DNA of 64,000 nt from Falsiroseomonas ponticola (GTDB taxonomy: Bacteria; Pseudomonadota; Alphaproteobacteria; Acetobacterales; Acetobacteraceae), in NCBI RefSeq assembly GCF_016805305.1, contig NZ_JAERQN010000002.1, positions 574,677 through 638,676 on the forward strand, given 5' to 3'. This document shows positions 8,931-16,934 of the stretch, one piece after another. The notes beneath the pieces were generated by a model. It did not search any database. It was not told the origin of the DNA and saw only the letters and a list, made by a program, of their open reading frames with translations. The number at the start of each line of letters is the position of its first letter. Position 1 is the stretch's first letter. The translations under genes were made by a program, and so were the position numbers.

Positions 8931-9604
8931 GGCGTGGCTTCCAGACCGGCAATGCCGCCATGCGCCGCCGACCAGGCGACGGGATCGGCGAGGTAGCGCC
9001 GCAGCTCCGCCAGGTCATCCGCCGGCAGCGCGCCCCGCGCCTCCGCCGCTGCGACGACGTCATCCCAATCCGCCAGGCCGAACAGCCCCGGCCCCGCGCC
9101 GTCGGCGGCCACGCGATCGAAGATGCCCCATTTGAACAGCACGAAGATGCGCGCCACCTCCATCCCCGCGCGTTCCAGCGCGCGGCAATAGGCGCCCTTG
9201 CTGCGGCCATCGGTGGTCACGTCGCTCACCAGCAGCACGCGCGACCCCGGCCGCAGCGCACCTTCGATATGCGCATCCGCCCCGAAGCCCTGCGCCCGGC
9301 GCCGGACCACCGCGAAGGGCTGGTGAAAGCGTTCCGCCAGCATGGCGCCGAGGGCGATGCCGCCCTGTTCCGTCGCCGCCACCGCATCGAAGCCGGCGTG
9401 GCCGACCTCCGCCAGGATCCGCGCCTCCGCCCCCTCCAGCAGCGCGCGCCGCGCCAGCGGGAAGGAGAGGGCGCGGGGGATGTCGAGGTAGACCGGCGCC
9501 GCCCAGCCGGAGGAGAGCATGAAGGGCCGGTCCGGCCGCAGCAGGATCGCCCTTGTGTCCAGCAGCGCCTGCGCCGTGCGGCCAGCGATCGCGTCGTGCT
9601 CCAT
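8927..9604 (-). CDS. Orotate phosphoribosyltransferase-like protein with degenerate active site
   Basis: 225-residue type I phosphoribosyltransferase fold protein, most like orotate phosphoribosyltransferase (TEQGGIALGAMLA, then RRRAQGFGADAHIEG, then VLLVSDVTTDGRSKGA). Two catalytic sites are altered. The flexible-loop motif RKxxKxHG reads RRRAQGFG, so the catalytic lysine is lost. The PRPP-binding motif normally containing DD reads SD (S127-D128). It also has an extra 40-residue C-terminal tail. It lies between the M20 hydrolase (1 base gap) and the ring-opening amidohydrolase (ATGA overlap). It is probably not the housekeeping PyrE; it may act on another base, or be a binding or regulatory protein. 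Confidence 0.78.
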   Translation of the reverse strand: MEHDAIAGRTAQALLDTRAILLRPDRPFMLSSGWAAPVYLDIPRALSFPLARRALLEGAEARILAEVGHAGFDAVAATEQGGIALGAMLAERFHQPFAVVRRRAQGFGADAHIEGALRPGSRVLLVSDVTTDGRSKGAYCRALERAGMEVARIFVLFKWGIFDRVAADGAGPGLFGLADWDDVVAAAEARGALPADDLAELRRYLADPVAWSAAHGGIAGLEATP

Positions 9605-9605
9605 G

Positions 9606-10895
9606 TTACCGTCCCACCGCTTCCGCGCCGTTCAGCAGGATGGCCTGCAGCACCGCGGCCCCTTTCAGGAAATCCTCGAAGCCCATCGCTTCCCGCGGAT
9701 TGTGGCTGCCATGCTCGTTGCGCACGAAGACCATGGCGGAGGGCACGCCCGCATTGGCGAAGATCGCGGCATCATGCCCCGCGCCGCTCGCCAGCACCTC
9801 ATGCGCCATGCCGCCCGAATCGCACAAGCGTTTCGCCAGCGCCAGCAGCCGCCCATCCATCACCGCGGGCGGCGTGCGCACGGGCAGGCCGAGGTCGATG
9901 CGCACGCGCCGCTCCCGCGCGATCTCCAGCGCCTCGGCTTCCGCCAGCGCCTGGAAATCCTTCAGGGTTCGCTCGCTCTCGGAGCGGTATTCCAGCGTGA
10001 AGCGCACCTCCCCGGGCACGCGAGTCATCGCATGCTGCCTCGGATCCGTGGTCAGGATGCCGAAGGTCATCACCAGATCCTCGCCGCGTTCCAGCGCGTT
10101 GCGCCAGGTGGCGTCCAGCCGCATGGCGAAATCCGCCGTCGCCAGCACCGCATCCCGCCGCAGCCAGCGCGGCACCGCGCCGGAATGCGCGGCCTCCCCG
10201 GTCGCGGTCGCATGCGGGTGGCGGTGGTTGCCGCGGATGCCGGAGACGAGGCCCACGGGCACGCCGCGCGCCACCATCACCGGCCCCTGCTCGATATGCA
10301 GCTCCACGAAGTGGGAGAGCGAGGCGGGATCGACCAGCCGCGTGCCCGCTGCCACCGCGGCCACATCCGCCCCCTCCCGCGCCATGGCCGCGCGCAGGGT
10401 GAGCGTCGGGTCCTGCAGGCAGGCCAGCTCCATCCAGCCGGGCTCGAAGATCCCGAACAGGGCGGAGGAGCCGAGATAGGGGCGGCCGTACCAGGCGCTC
10501 TCCTCCCCCCGCATCACGAACAGCACCAGGCTGCGCGCCCGTGGCCCCGCCCGCTGCGCGCCGAGCAGCGCCAGCAGCCCCGCGATCACCCCAGCCGCGC
10601 CATCGAAATTGCCGCCCTGCGGCACGCTGTCGAGGTGCGACCCGCAGGCCGCGGCGGGGAGCGACGGGTCCGTCCCCTCCAGCGTGACGACCAGGTTCGC
10701 CGCCGCATCCCAGGCGCAATGCAGCCCGGCGTCCCGCGCGATCGCCTCGATGCGCCGCATCGCCGCCGTCTCGCCGGCGCCGTAGGTCTCCCGCGTGATG
10801 CCGGTGCCGTCGAAATGCGCCTCGCGCAGCGCCTCGAACAGCCCGCGCGCCAGGGCAGCGAGGTCGGGGGCGATGGCGGGCAGGGGCGTCTCCAT
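9606..10895 (-). CDS. M20 Zn-dependent hydrolase (N-carbamoyl-amino-acid hydrolase/allantoate amidohydrolase type)
   Basis: 429-residue M20 peptidase-family amidohydrolase of the hydantoinase/carbamoylase group. Such enzymes remove carbamoyl groups from ureido acids to give an amine or acid plus CO2 and ammonia. Metal ligands are visible: H87 and D98 (GSHLDSVPQGGNFDG), E131/E132 (RGEES), a histidine in ELHIEQGPV and the last in GSHNPRE. The dimerisation domain lies roughly in residues 210-330. The ATG at 10895 is chosen because the upstream 29 codons lack family character. It is the first gene of the operon leading to the OPRT-like and ring-opening genes, a natural place for an enzyme acting on the ureido acid that ring opening releases. 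Confidence 0.9.
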   Translation of the reverse strand: METPLPAIAPDLAALARGLFEALREAHFDGTGITRETYGAGETAAMRRIEAIARDAGLHCAWDAAANLVVTLEGTDPSLPAAACGSHLDSVPQGGNFDGAAGVIAGLLALLGAQRAGPRARSLVLFVMRGEESAWYGRPYLGSSALFGIFEPGWMELACLQDPTLTLRAAMAREGADVAAVAAGTRLVDPASLSHFVELHIEQGPVMVARGVPVGLVSGIRGNHRHPHATATGEAAHSGAVPRWLRRDAVLATADFAMRLDATWRNALERGEDLVMTFGILTTDPRQHAMTRVPGEVRFTLEYRSESERTLKDFQALAEAEALEIARERRVRIDLGLPVRTPPAVMDGRLLALAKRLCDSGGMAHEVLASGAGHDAAIFANAGVPSAMVFVRNEHGSHNPREAMGFEDFLKGAAVLQAILLNGAEAVGR

Positions 10896-10999
10896 CCGGG
10901 GATGCTGGCGCGCCAGCCCGATCTGGGCAAGAACGGGGGACCCCTTGGCGGTGGCGCCGGGGCGACCCACCATCACAGCCACACCGAACCGGGCGCTCC

Positions 11000-12034
11000 A
11001 TGGACAACGACGAGTTCCTCATCCTCCGCAGCGGCGAAGCCACGGGCCTGGTGACGCCGGCGGAAGCGCTGGACGCCATCGAGGATGCCTGGCGGGACTA
11101 CGCCACTCATCGCCAGGTGCTGTCCAACCCGCCCGCGCTGGGGCTTCAGGGACAGGATGCGCGCTTCAAGGTGAAGGGCGCGGTGCTGCCCGGCGCGGGG
11201 CTCGCGGGCTTCCGCATGATCGCGGATGCGCAGGCCGGCGCGCAGGACTGGTTCTGGCTGGCCGATGCCGTCACCGGCCGGCCGCTGGCGATGATGGACG
11301 AATACGGGCTGCACTGCCTGCGCACCGCGGCCACCGGCGCGCTGGCGGCCAGGATGCTCGCGCGCCCCGGCGCGACGCGCGCCGCGCTGATCGGCGCGGG
11401 CCGCATCGCCGCGCAGGTTCCCGCCTGCCTCGCCGCGGCGCTGCCGGGCCTCACGGATCTTCACGTCGCCGCACGGCGCGCGGAGGCGGTGGAGGAGTTC
11501 GTCGCCAAGGCGCCGAAGGACCTCTCCCTCGCGCTGCACGCCGCGCCCTCCATCGCGGAGGCGGTGCGCGATGCCGATATCGTCATCACCATCACCTCCG
11601 CCACCGAGACCTTTCTCGATGCCTCGATGGTCAAGCCGGGCGCCACGGTGATCGGCCTCGGCGATGTGGAGCTGAACGCGGATCTGCTCGGCTGGGCGAA
11701 CCGCTTCGTGGTGGATGATCTCGTCTTCGCGCTGACCATCGGCAATGTCGGCGCCTGGATCGGCAGCAAGGCCCTGACGGCGGAGGCGGTGACCGCGCGG
11801 CTCGATGCCGATGTGGGGGAGATTGTCGGCGGCATGAAGCCGGGCCGTGTGACGGACAGCGACAATGTCCTCGCCATCATCCAGGGCATGGCGATCGGCG
11901 ACCTGGCGCTGGCGGTGCTCGCCTGGCGCAAGGCGCGGCTGCGCCGGCTTGGCATCCGCGTCGGCCTGGGCGCCGCGCCCAACCCGCATCTCCGCGGCCC
12001 CACGCCACGCCGGAACCGCGCGCTGATCCGCTGA
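11000..12034 (+). CDS. Ornithine cyclodeaminase/mu-crystallin family protein
   Basis: 344-residue NAD(P)-binding protein of the ornithine cyclodeaminase/mu-crystallin family, which includes cyclodeaminases, ketimine reductases and imino-acid reductases. Seen are the substrate-domain motif RFKVKGAVLPG (about 55-65), the MMDEYGLHCLRTAATGALA linker, the dinucleotide motif LIGAGRIAAQ (about 132), ADIVITITSATETF and GLGDVELNADLL. It diverges from the M20 hydrolase with a 104-base gap. The C-terminal tail after residue 315 is basic and unusual. A role in processing an imino acid released in the adjacent pathway is plausible but not shown. Confidence 0.87.
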   Translation: MDNDEFLILRSGEATGLVTPAEALDAIEDAWRDYATHRQVLSNPPALGLQGQDARFKVKGAVLPGAGLAGFRMIADAQAGAQDWFWLADAVTGRPLAMMDEYGLHCLRTAATGALAARMLARPGATRAALIGAGRIAAQVPACLAAALPGLTDLHVAARRAEAVEEFVAKAPKDLSLALHAAPSIAEAVRDADIVITITSATETFLDASMVKPGATVIGLGDVELNADLLGWANRFVVDDLVFALTIGNVGAWIGSKALTAEAVTARLDADVGEIVGGMKPGRVTDSDNVLAIIQGMAIGDLALAVLAWRKARLRRLGIRVGLGAAPNPHLRGPTPRRNRALIR

Positions 12035-12050
12035 GGGTCGCTCTCCCGGG

Positions 12051-12076
12051 TTGACTTCGCCGGGCCGCGCTAGAAC
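12051..12076 (+). promoter_or_regulatory. Weak candidate promoter for the PyrK-PyrD-like pair
   Basis: TTGACT at 12051-12056 is a good -35 box. The best -10 candidate, TAGAAC at 12071-12076, is only 14 bases away, shorter than the usual 16-18. It lies 30 bases before the PyrK-like ATG. Confidence 0.3.
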
Positions 12077-12105
12077 ATCTGGGCCTTGAACCAGCAGGGC
12101 CCAGC

Positions 12106-12924
12106 ATGGACCTCGTCCCGGCCGCCTTTCCCGTGGCCGAACGCAATGCGGTGGTGATCGAGAGTGCCCCGGTGGGGCGCCGCTACCATCGCCTGCGCCT
12201 CGACGCGCCCGACCTCTCTGCCCTCAGCCGTCCCGGGCAATTCTTCCACCTGCTCTGCCGCGATGCCGGCGGCAGCGGGCCCTATCTGCGCCGGCCCATG
12301 AGCATCTGGCGCTGCGGGGCCGAGGAACCGCTCGGCTTCCTCTTCCATGTGAAGGGCAGGGGGACGGCGGCGCTGGCGGCGCTGCGGGCGGGGGACCGGC
12401 TTTCCGTCGTCGGCCCGCTCGGCCAGGGTTTCTCCCTGGATCCTTCCTGGCGCCGCATCCTGATCCTCGCGCGCGGCGTCGGCCTCGCCACGCTGGCGCC
12501 GCTGACGCAGGCGGCCGCGAGGCTCGGCATCGCGGTGGAGGCGGTGCTGTCCGCGCGCGACGCGCCGGACCTGATGGCGGAGGAATTCTCGGGCCACTCC
12601 GGCGCGCATGTCTTTCCCGTGCTCGATGCCGATGGCAGCAGCGATCCCCCGGCCGTGGAGGCGCTGCTGCGCGCGCGCTTCGAGGCCGCGCGGCCGGATG
12701 CCGTCTTCACCTGCGGATCGAATCGCCTGCTGCTGCTGCTGCAGCGCCTCGCCGCCGACTACGCCATCCCCGGCCAGGTCGCGCTGGAACAGCAGATGGG
12801 CTGCGGGCTCGGCATGTGCTTCTGCTGCGTGCGCCCGATCCGCGCGCCGGATGGCGGCACCGTCAACCTCCGCGTCTGCGCGGAAGGCCCGGTCTTCGAC
12901 CTGCAGGCGGCACTGGGATGGTAG
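12106..12924 (+). CDS. PyrK-like FAD/[2Fe-2S] electron-transfer subunit
   Basis: 272-residue ferredoxin-NADP reductase-fold protein matching the electron-transfer subunit of class 1B dihydroorotate dehydrogenase. The FAD motif RRPMSIW (about 63-69) is followed by GRGTAAL and a nucleotide region. The C-terminal cluster motif has cysteines in MGCGLGMCFCC and a fourth in VCAEGP. The glycine-rich NAD motif is degenerate (ARGVGLAT). It overlaps the PyrD-like gene by 7 bases, so the pair is translationally coupled. It would pass electrons between the flavin of its partner and NAD. Class 1B systems are unusual in alphaproteobacteria, where de novo synthesis normally uses the quinone-linked class 2 enzyme, so a catabolic role is likely. 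Confidence 0.85.
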   Translation: MDLVPAAFPVAERNAVVIESAPVGRRYHRLRLDAPDLSALSRPGQFFHLLCRDAGGSGPYLRRPMSIWRCGAEEPLGFLFHVKGRGTAALAALRAGDRLSVVGPLGQGFSLDPSWRRILILARGVGLATLAPLTQAAARLGIAVEAVLSARDAPDLMAEEFSGHSGAHVFPVLDADGSSDPPAVEALLRARFEAARPDAVFTCGSNRLLLLLQRLAADYAIPGQVALEQQMGCGLGMCFCCVRPIRAPDGGTVNLRVCAEGPVFDLQAALGW

Positions 12925-13844
12925 ACCTGACCACGCGCATCGGCGCGATCACGCTGGCCAACCCCGTCATGCCGGCCTCGGGCACCTTCGGCCCCGAGCT
13001 CGCGCAGGTCTTCGACCTGGATGCGCTGGGCGCGCTGGTCACGAAATCCGTCACGCCGGAACCGCGCGCGGGCAACGCGCTGCCGCGTCTCTGCGAGACG
13101 GAGGCCGGAATCCTCAATTCCATCGGCATCCCGGGGAAGGGGCTCGACCACTTCATCGCGAACGCCATTCCCGAATGGCGCCGCTTCCGACCGCCGCTCA
13201 TCGTCTCCCTCTCCGCCGGCACGAATGCCGCCTTCGCCGAGGCCGCTTCGCGCCTGGCCGCGACCCCCGGCATCGCCGCGATCGAGGCCAATATCTCCTG
13301 CCCCAATCTGGAGGAGGATGGCCGCGCCTTCGCGATGTTCCCGGAAAGCGCGGCCGCCGCGATCGCCGCCATGCGCGCGCGCTGCGCCCTGCCGATCTGG
13401 GCCAAGCTCTCGCCCAATACCGGCGACATCGCCGCCGTCGCCCGCGCGGTGGAGGACGCCGGCGCGGATGCGGTGGTCGTGGCCAACACCATCCTCGGCC
13501 TTGCTATCGATATCGAGACGGCACGGCCACGGCTCGGCGCCGGCATGGGCGGTTTCTCCGGCCCCGCCTTCAAGCCCATCGCGCTGCGCCTGGTGTGGCA
13601 ATGCGCGCAGGCCGTGCGCATCCCCGTCATCGGCGTCGGCGGCATCGCGACAGCGGAGGACGCCGTCGAATTCATGATGGCCGGCGCCACCGCGGTGCAG
13701 GTCGGCACGGCCAGCTTCATCAGCCCGACGGCCATGGTGCAGGTGATCGACGGGCTCAGGGGCTTTTGCACCCGCCGTGGTTTCACGCGCAGCGCTGACC
13801 TCACGGGGCTGGCGTTGCCGGGCCGGCAGCTCGCTGCCGAATAG
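12918..13844 (+). CDS. Class 1B dihydroorotate dehydrogenase-like FMN enzyme
   Basis: 308-residue FMN TIM-barrel oxidoreductase of the dihydroorotate dehydrogenase class 1B type. The catalytic cysteine C128 in ANISCPN marks class 1 rather than class 2 enzymes. Other hallmarks are ASGTFG (20-25), VTKSVTPEPRAGN (41-53), LSPNTGDIAAVA, GGFSGPAFKPIALR and GVGGIATAEDAVEFMMAGATAVQVGTA. The ATG at 12918 lies inside the PyrK-like 3' end, fixing the start. It may oxidise dihydroorotate or a related dihydropyrimidine. There are no pyrC, pyrB or pyrF genes nearby, and the next gene is an oxygenase, so the physiological direction and substrate are open. Confidence 0.87.
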   Translation: MVDLTTRIGAITLANPVMPASGTFGPELAQVFDLDALGALVTKSVTPEPRAGNALPRLCETEAGILNSIGIPGKGLDHFIANAIPEWRRFRPPLIVSLSAGTNAAFAEAASRLAATPGIAAIEANISCPNLEEDGRAFAMFPESAAAAIAAMRARCALPIWAKLSPNTGDIAAVARAVEDAGADAVVVANTILGLAIDIETARPRLGAGMGGFSGPAFKPIALRLVWQCAQAVRIPVIGVGGIATAEDAVEFMMAGATAVQVGTASFISPTAMVQVIDGLRGFCTRRGFTRSADLTGLALPGRQLAAE

Positions 13845-13851
13845 GCACGGG

Positions 13852-13882
13852 TTGACAGGGCAGGGCGGCTGCCCCTGATAGT
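13852..13882 (+). promoter_or_regulatory. Candidate sigma-70 promoter for the Rieske oxygenase operon
   Basis: A perfect -35 box TTGACA lies at 13852-13857, 7 bases after the PyrD-like stop. The best -10 candidates are CTGATA (13875-13880, spacing 17) or GATAGT (13877-13882, spacing 19). Transcription would start inside the palindrome at 13881-13907. Confidence 0.55.
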
Positions 13883-13907
13883 GCTTAGTCCTCGAAGGAA
13901 TAAGCAC
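13881..13907 (+). promoter_or_regulatory. 27-nt near-perfect palindrome covering the oxygenase RBS
   Basis: The arms GTGCTTA (13881-13887) and TAAGCAC (13901-13907) pair, then after one mismatch TCCT (13889-13892) pairs with AGGA (13896-13899) around a 3-base CGA centre. The Shine-Dalgarno sequence AAGGAA sits inside the stem and the ATG follows 2 bases after the palindrome. It could be an operator for a dimeric repressor or an RNA hairpin hiding the RBS. Confidence 0.65.
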
Positions 13908-13908
13908 C

Positions 13909-15195
13909 ATGCTGCGCCAGGAGCAGAACGAGCTCGTCACCCGCACCGGCCCCGGCACGCCCATGGGCAAGCTCTTCCGCTCCTACTGGATTCCCGCGCT
14001 GCTGGCGGAGGAATTGCCGGAGGATGGCTGCCCGCCCGTGCGCATCAAGCTGCTGTCGGAGCGCCTGCTGGCGGTGCGTGACAGCGAGGGCCGCTACGGG
14101 CTGATCGACGAATTCTGCGCCCATCGCGGCGTCTCGCTCTGGTTCGGCCGCAACGAGGAAGGCGGCATCCGCTGCCCCTATCATGGCTGGAAATACGACG
14201 TGACCGGGCAATGCGTGGAGGTGCCCAGCGAGCCCGCCGAGAACGGCTTCTGCAGCAAGATCAAGCTGACCGGCTACAAACTGACGAAAATCGGCGACAT
14301 CCTCTGGGCCTATATGGGGCCGGCGGAGAGCGAGCCGCCGCTGCCGGAATGGGAATTCGCGCGTGTTGCCCCTGCCCAGACCTTCACCAGCAAGCGCCTG
14401 CAGGAATGCAACTGGCTGCAGGCGATGGAAGGCGGGATCGACTCCTCCCACGTCTCCTGGCTGCATCGCGGCGCGCTCAACTCCGACCCGCTCTTCAAGG
14501 GCGCCAAGGGCAACCAGTACAACCTCCGCGACGCGAAGCCGGTCTTCGAGGTGGTGGAGGCGCCGGGCGGCCTCTACATCGGCGCGCGCCGCAATGCGGA
14601 GGATGGAAAATACTACTGGCGCATCACGCCCTGGGTGATGCCGAGCTTCACCATGGTGCCGCCGCGCGGCGACCACCCCGTGCATGGCCATTTCTGGATC
14701 CCGATCGACGACGAGAATTGCTGGGCCTGGTCCTTCGACTACCACCCGACCCGCGCGCTGACGGCGCATGAGCGCCAGGCGATGATCGATGGCCACGGGA
14801 TCCATGTGACCTATGTCCCCGGCACCTATCGCCCCGCCGCCAACAAGGACAATGACTACCTGATGGACCGCGCCGCGCAGAAGCGGGGCGATACCTATTC
14901 GGGCGTCGCCGGCATCGCCATGCAGGATGCGTCGCTGCAGGAAAGCATGGGCCCCATCGTGGACCGCACGAAGGAGAACCTCGTCTCCACCGACAACGGC
15001 ATCATCATGGCCCGCCACCGGCTGATGCGCGCCGCGAAGGCGCTGGCCGAGAAGGGCGTGCTGCCGCCCGGCCGCGACGTGGCCCACCAGCGCGTCCGCT
15101 CCGCCGCCGTCATCCTCCCGCCCGACCAGGCCTTCAAGGACGCAGCCGCCGAGGACCTGAAGGTGCGCGAGGGCGTGAAGCAGTCCTCCGTCTGA
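13909..15195 (+). CDS. Rieske non-heme iron aromatic ring-hydroxylating oxygenase, alpha subunit
   Basis: 428-residue terminal oxygenase, closest in layout to phthalate 4,5-dioxygenase-type enzymes. The Rieske [2Fe-2S] ligands are C70 and H72 (FCAHRG), C89 and H92 (CPYHGW). The mononuclear iron site is in EGGIDSSHVSWLH: D178 as bridging acid, H181 and H186 as ligands, with a further acid expected in the MQDASLQES region. No separate beta subunit is present, as in phthalate-type homotrimers. It is followed within one operon by an FAD reductase, a Rieske ferredoxin and a PdxA/TphB-like dehydrogenase, making a self-sufficient hydroxylation and rearomatisation set. Its start is set by AAGGAA 8 bases upstream. 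Confidence 0.92.
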   Translation: MLRQEQNELVTRTGPGTPMGKLFRSYWIPALLAEELPEDGCPPVRIKLLSERLLAVRDSEGRYGLIDEFCAHRGVSLWFGRNEEGGIRCPYHGWKYDVTGQCVEVPSEPAENGFCSKIKLTGYKLTKIGDILWAYMGPAESEPPLPEWEFARVAPAQTFTSKRLQECNWLQAMEGGIDSSHVSWLHRGALNSDPLFKGAKGNQYNLRDAKPVFEVVEAPGGLYIGARRNAEDGKYYWRITPWVMPSFTMVPPRGDHPVHGHFWIPIDDENCWAWSFDYHPTRALTAHERQAMIDGHGIHVTYVPGTYRPAANKDNDYLMDRAAQKRGDTYSGVAGIAMQDASLQESMGPIVDRTKENLVSTDNGIIMARHRLMRAAKALAEKGVLPPGRDVAHQRVRSAAVILPPDQAFKDAAAEDLKVREGVKQSSV

Positions 15196-15671
15196 TGGAA
15201 TCGCAATCGGCCCGCGCGACGACGGCGGCGGAATCCCGCTTCCGGATCGCCAACCCCAACTCCCTGCCGCGCACGACGGCGATCGTCCCGCTCGACTCCG
15301 CCGCGGCGGCGACGCTGGCGGAGCTGCGCGACGGCCCCTGGCAGCGCGCCATCTTCGTGGACATCGACCAGGGCGGCGACTGGATCGCCGAACTGCCCAC
15401 CCGCACCCGCGCGCTGGTCGCGGCGATCACGGAAGCGAACCTCGTCCTGCTGGTCGCCACCGCCGGCGCCGATGCCCGCGCCGCCGCCGTGGTGGCGGAG
15501 GCCGCGCAAGCCCATGGCCGCATGATCGCCGCCGTGGTGCTGGACAGCGGCGATGCCGATCCCGCCGCGCTGGAACGCAGCCTCGCCGCGCTGCGGCCCC
15601 ATGCCGGCATGCTCGTGCTGGCCGATGGCACGGACTATGTCAGCGCGATGCTGGAGGCGCTGCGCGCGTGA
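15195..15671 (+). CDS. Unknown 158-residue protein inside the oxygenase operon
   Basis: No family recognised. The protein is alanine-rich, with no signal peptide, cysteine cluster or membrane segment. Strands such as RAIFVDIDQGG, NLVLLVATAGAD, MIAAVVLD and AGMLVLADG alternate with helices, suggesting an alpha/beta Rossmann-like fold of about 100 residues after a polar N-terminus. Its ATG overlaps the oxygenase stop by one base and its stop overlaps the reductase GTG by four, so it is translated in step with both. That tight coupling argues for a role in the oxygenase system, for example assembly or an accessory subunit; this is inference from position only. Confidence 0.75.
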   Translation: MESQSARATTAAESRFRIANPNSLPRTTAIVPLDSAAAATLAELRDGPWQRAIFVDIDQGGDWIAELPTRTRALVAAITEANLVLLVATAGADARAAAVVAEAAQAHGRMIAAVVLDSGDADPAALERSLAALRPHAGMLVLADGTDYVSAMLEALRA

Positions 15672-16879
15672 CCCGCCACATCGTCATCATCGGCGGCGGC
15701 CAGGCCGGCGGCCGCTTCGCGGAAGCGCTGCGCCGCGGCGGCAGCGACGCGCGCATCACGCTGCTGGCCGAGGAACCCCACGCCCCCTATGAACGCCCGC
15801 CGCTGTCGAAGGATGTGCTGGCCGGCAAGGCGGCGCCCGACAGCACCCGCATCGCCGTCGATTGGACGGCGCTCGGCATCGATATCCTCGAAGGCGTGCG
15901 TGCCGAAGCCATCGACCGGGCCGCGAAGCGCGTGCAGCCCGCCGGCGGCGCCGCGCCCATCCCCTACGACACACTCGTGCTGGCAACGGGTGCGCGCCCG
16001 CGCCGCCTGGCCGCGCTGACGGACCCGGACCTGCCCGTCTTCGCGCTGCGCAGCCTGGCCGATGCCGCCGCGCTGCAAGCCATCCTCACCCCCGGCCGGC
16101 GCATCCTGCTGGTCGGCGGCGGCGTCATCGGGCTGGAGGTCGCGGCGACGGCCGCCAGCCTCGGCGCCCATCCCGTCGTGGTCGAACTCGCCCCTCGCCT
16201 CATGCCCCGCGGCTGCCCGCCCGCCATGGCGGACCGCCTGCTGGCCCTGCACCGCGCCCGCGGCGTGGAGGTGCATCTCGGCACCGGCGTCATCGCCGTG
16301 GACTGGTCCGGCGCCGGTATCCTGGCCACGCTGGGCAATGGGGAGCGCATCGAGGCCGATGGCAGCGTGCTCGGCATCGGCGCCGCGCCGGATGAGGGCC
16401 TGGCCGCCGCCGCGGGGCTCCGCACCCAGGACGGCATCCTGGTCGATGGCCATGCGCGCAGCCTGGATGACCCGGACGTGCTCGCCATCGGCGACGTCGC
16501 GCGCCACCCCCTGCCGCGCTTCGGCGTGACGCTGCGCCAGGAAAGCTGGCGCCATGCGGAGGCGCAGGCCCGCCACGCCGCCGCCGCGCTGCTCGACCCC
16601 GCGCTGCCCGATTACGACGATGTCCCCGGCTTCTGGTCCGACCAGCACGGCACGCGCCTGCTGGTGGAAGGCCTGCCGGGCGAAGGCGAGGAAATCCTGC
16701 GCGCCGGCGCCACGGAATCCAGCTGGCACCTCGCCCCCGATGGCCGCCTGGTCGGCGCCGCGACGATCGGCGACAGCAAGGCCATGGCCGTCGCCCGCCG
16801 CCTCATTGCCGCCGGCGCGCGGCCCGATCCCGCGCGCCTGGCGGACCCCGCCACCGATCTTCGCGCCCTGCTACGCTGA
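15668..16879 (+). CDS. FAD-dependent ferredoxin reductase of a Rieske oxygenase system
   Basis: 403-residue pyridine-nucleotide disulphide-type flavoprotein that would move electrons from NAD(P)H to the Rieske ferredoxin. It shows the FAD motif IIGGGQAGG (near the N-terminus), PYERPPLSKDVLAG, the NAD motif LVGGGVIGLEVAATAASLG (about 150-170), VLGIGAAPDEGLAAAAGL and the second FAD motif VLAIGDVA followed by ESWRHAEAQARHAA. The GTG start overlaps the preceding stop (GTGA). Length is typical of class III/IV oxygenase reductases. The ferredoxin partner is encoded two genes downstream. Confidence 0.92.
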   Translation: MTRHIVIIGGGQAGGRFAEALRRGGSDARITLLAEEPHAPYERPPLSKDVLAGKAAPDSTRIAVDWTALGIDILEGVRAEAIDRAAKRVQPAGGAAPIPYDTLVLATGARPRRLAALTDPDLPVFALRSLADAAALQAILTPGRRILLVGGGVIGLEVAATAASLGAHPVVVELAPRLMPRGCPPAMADRLLALHRARGVEVHLGTGVIAVDWSGAGILATLGNGERIEADGSVLGIGAAPDEGLAAAAGLRTQDGILVDGHARSLDDPDVLAIGDVARHPLPRFGVTLRQESWRHAEAQARHAAAALLDPALPDYDDVPGFWSDQHGTRLLVEGLPGEGEEILRAGATESSWHLAPDGRLVGAATIGDSKAMAVARRLIAAGARPDPARLADPATDLRALLR

Positions 16880-16934
16880 ACACGGCCAGACCGCGCCCCA
16901 TGCAGGGCGCGGCGGCCCCGAGGAGAAACGTTCC

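Noticed and set aside
8927..13844. De novo pyrimidine synthesis cluster (pyrE, pyrK, pyrD)
   Set aside because: The PyrE-like protein lacks catalytic residues, the other pyr genes are absent and the neighbours are catabolic; kept only as -like calls.
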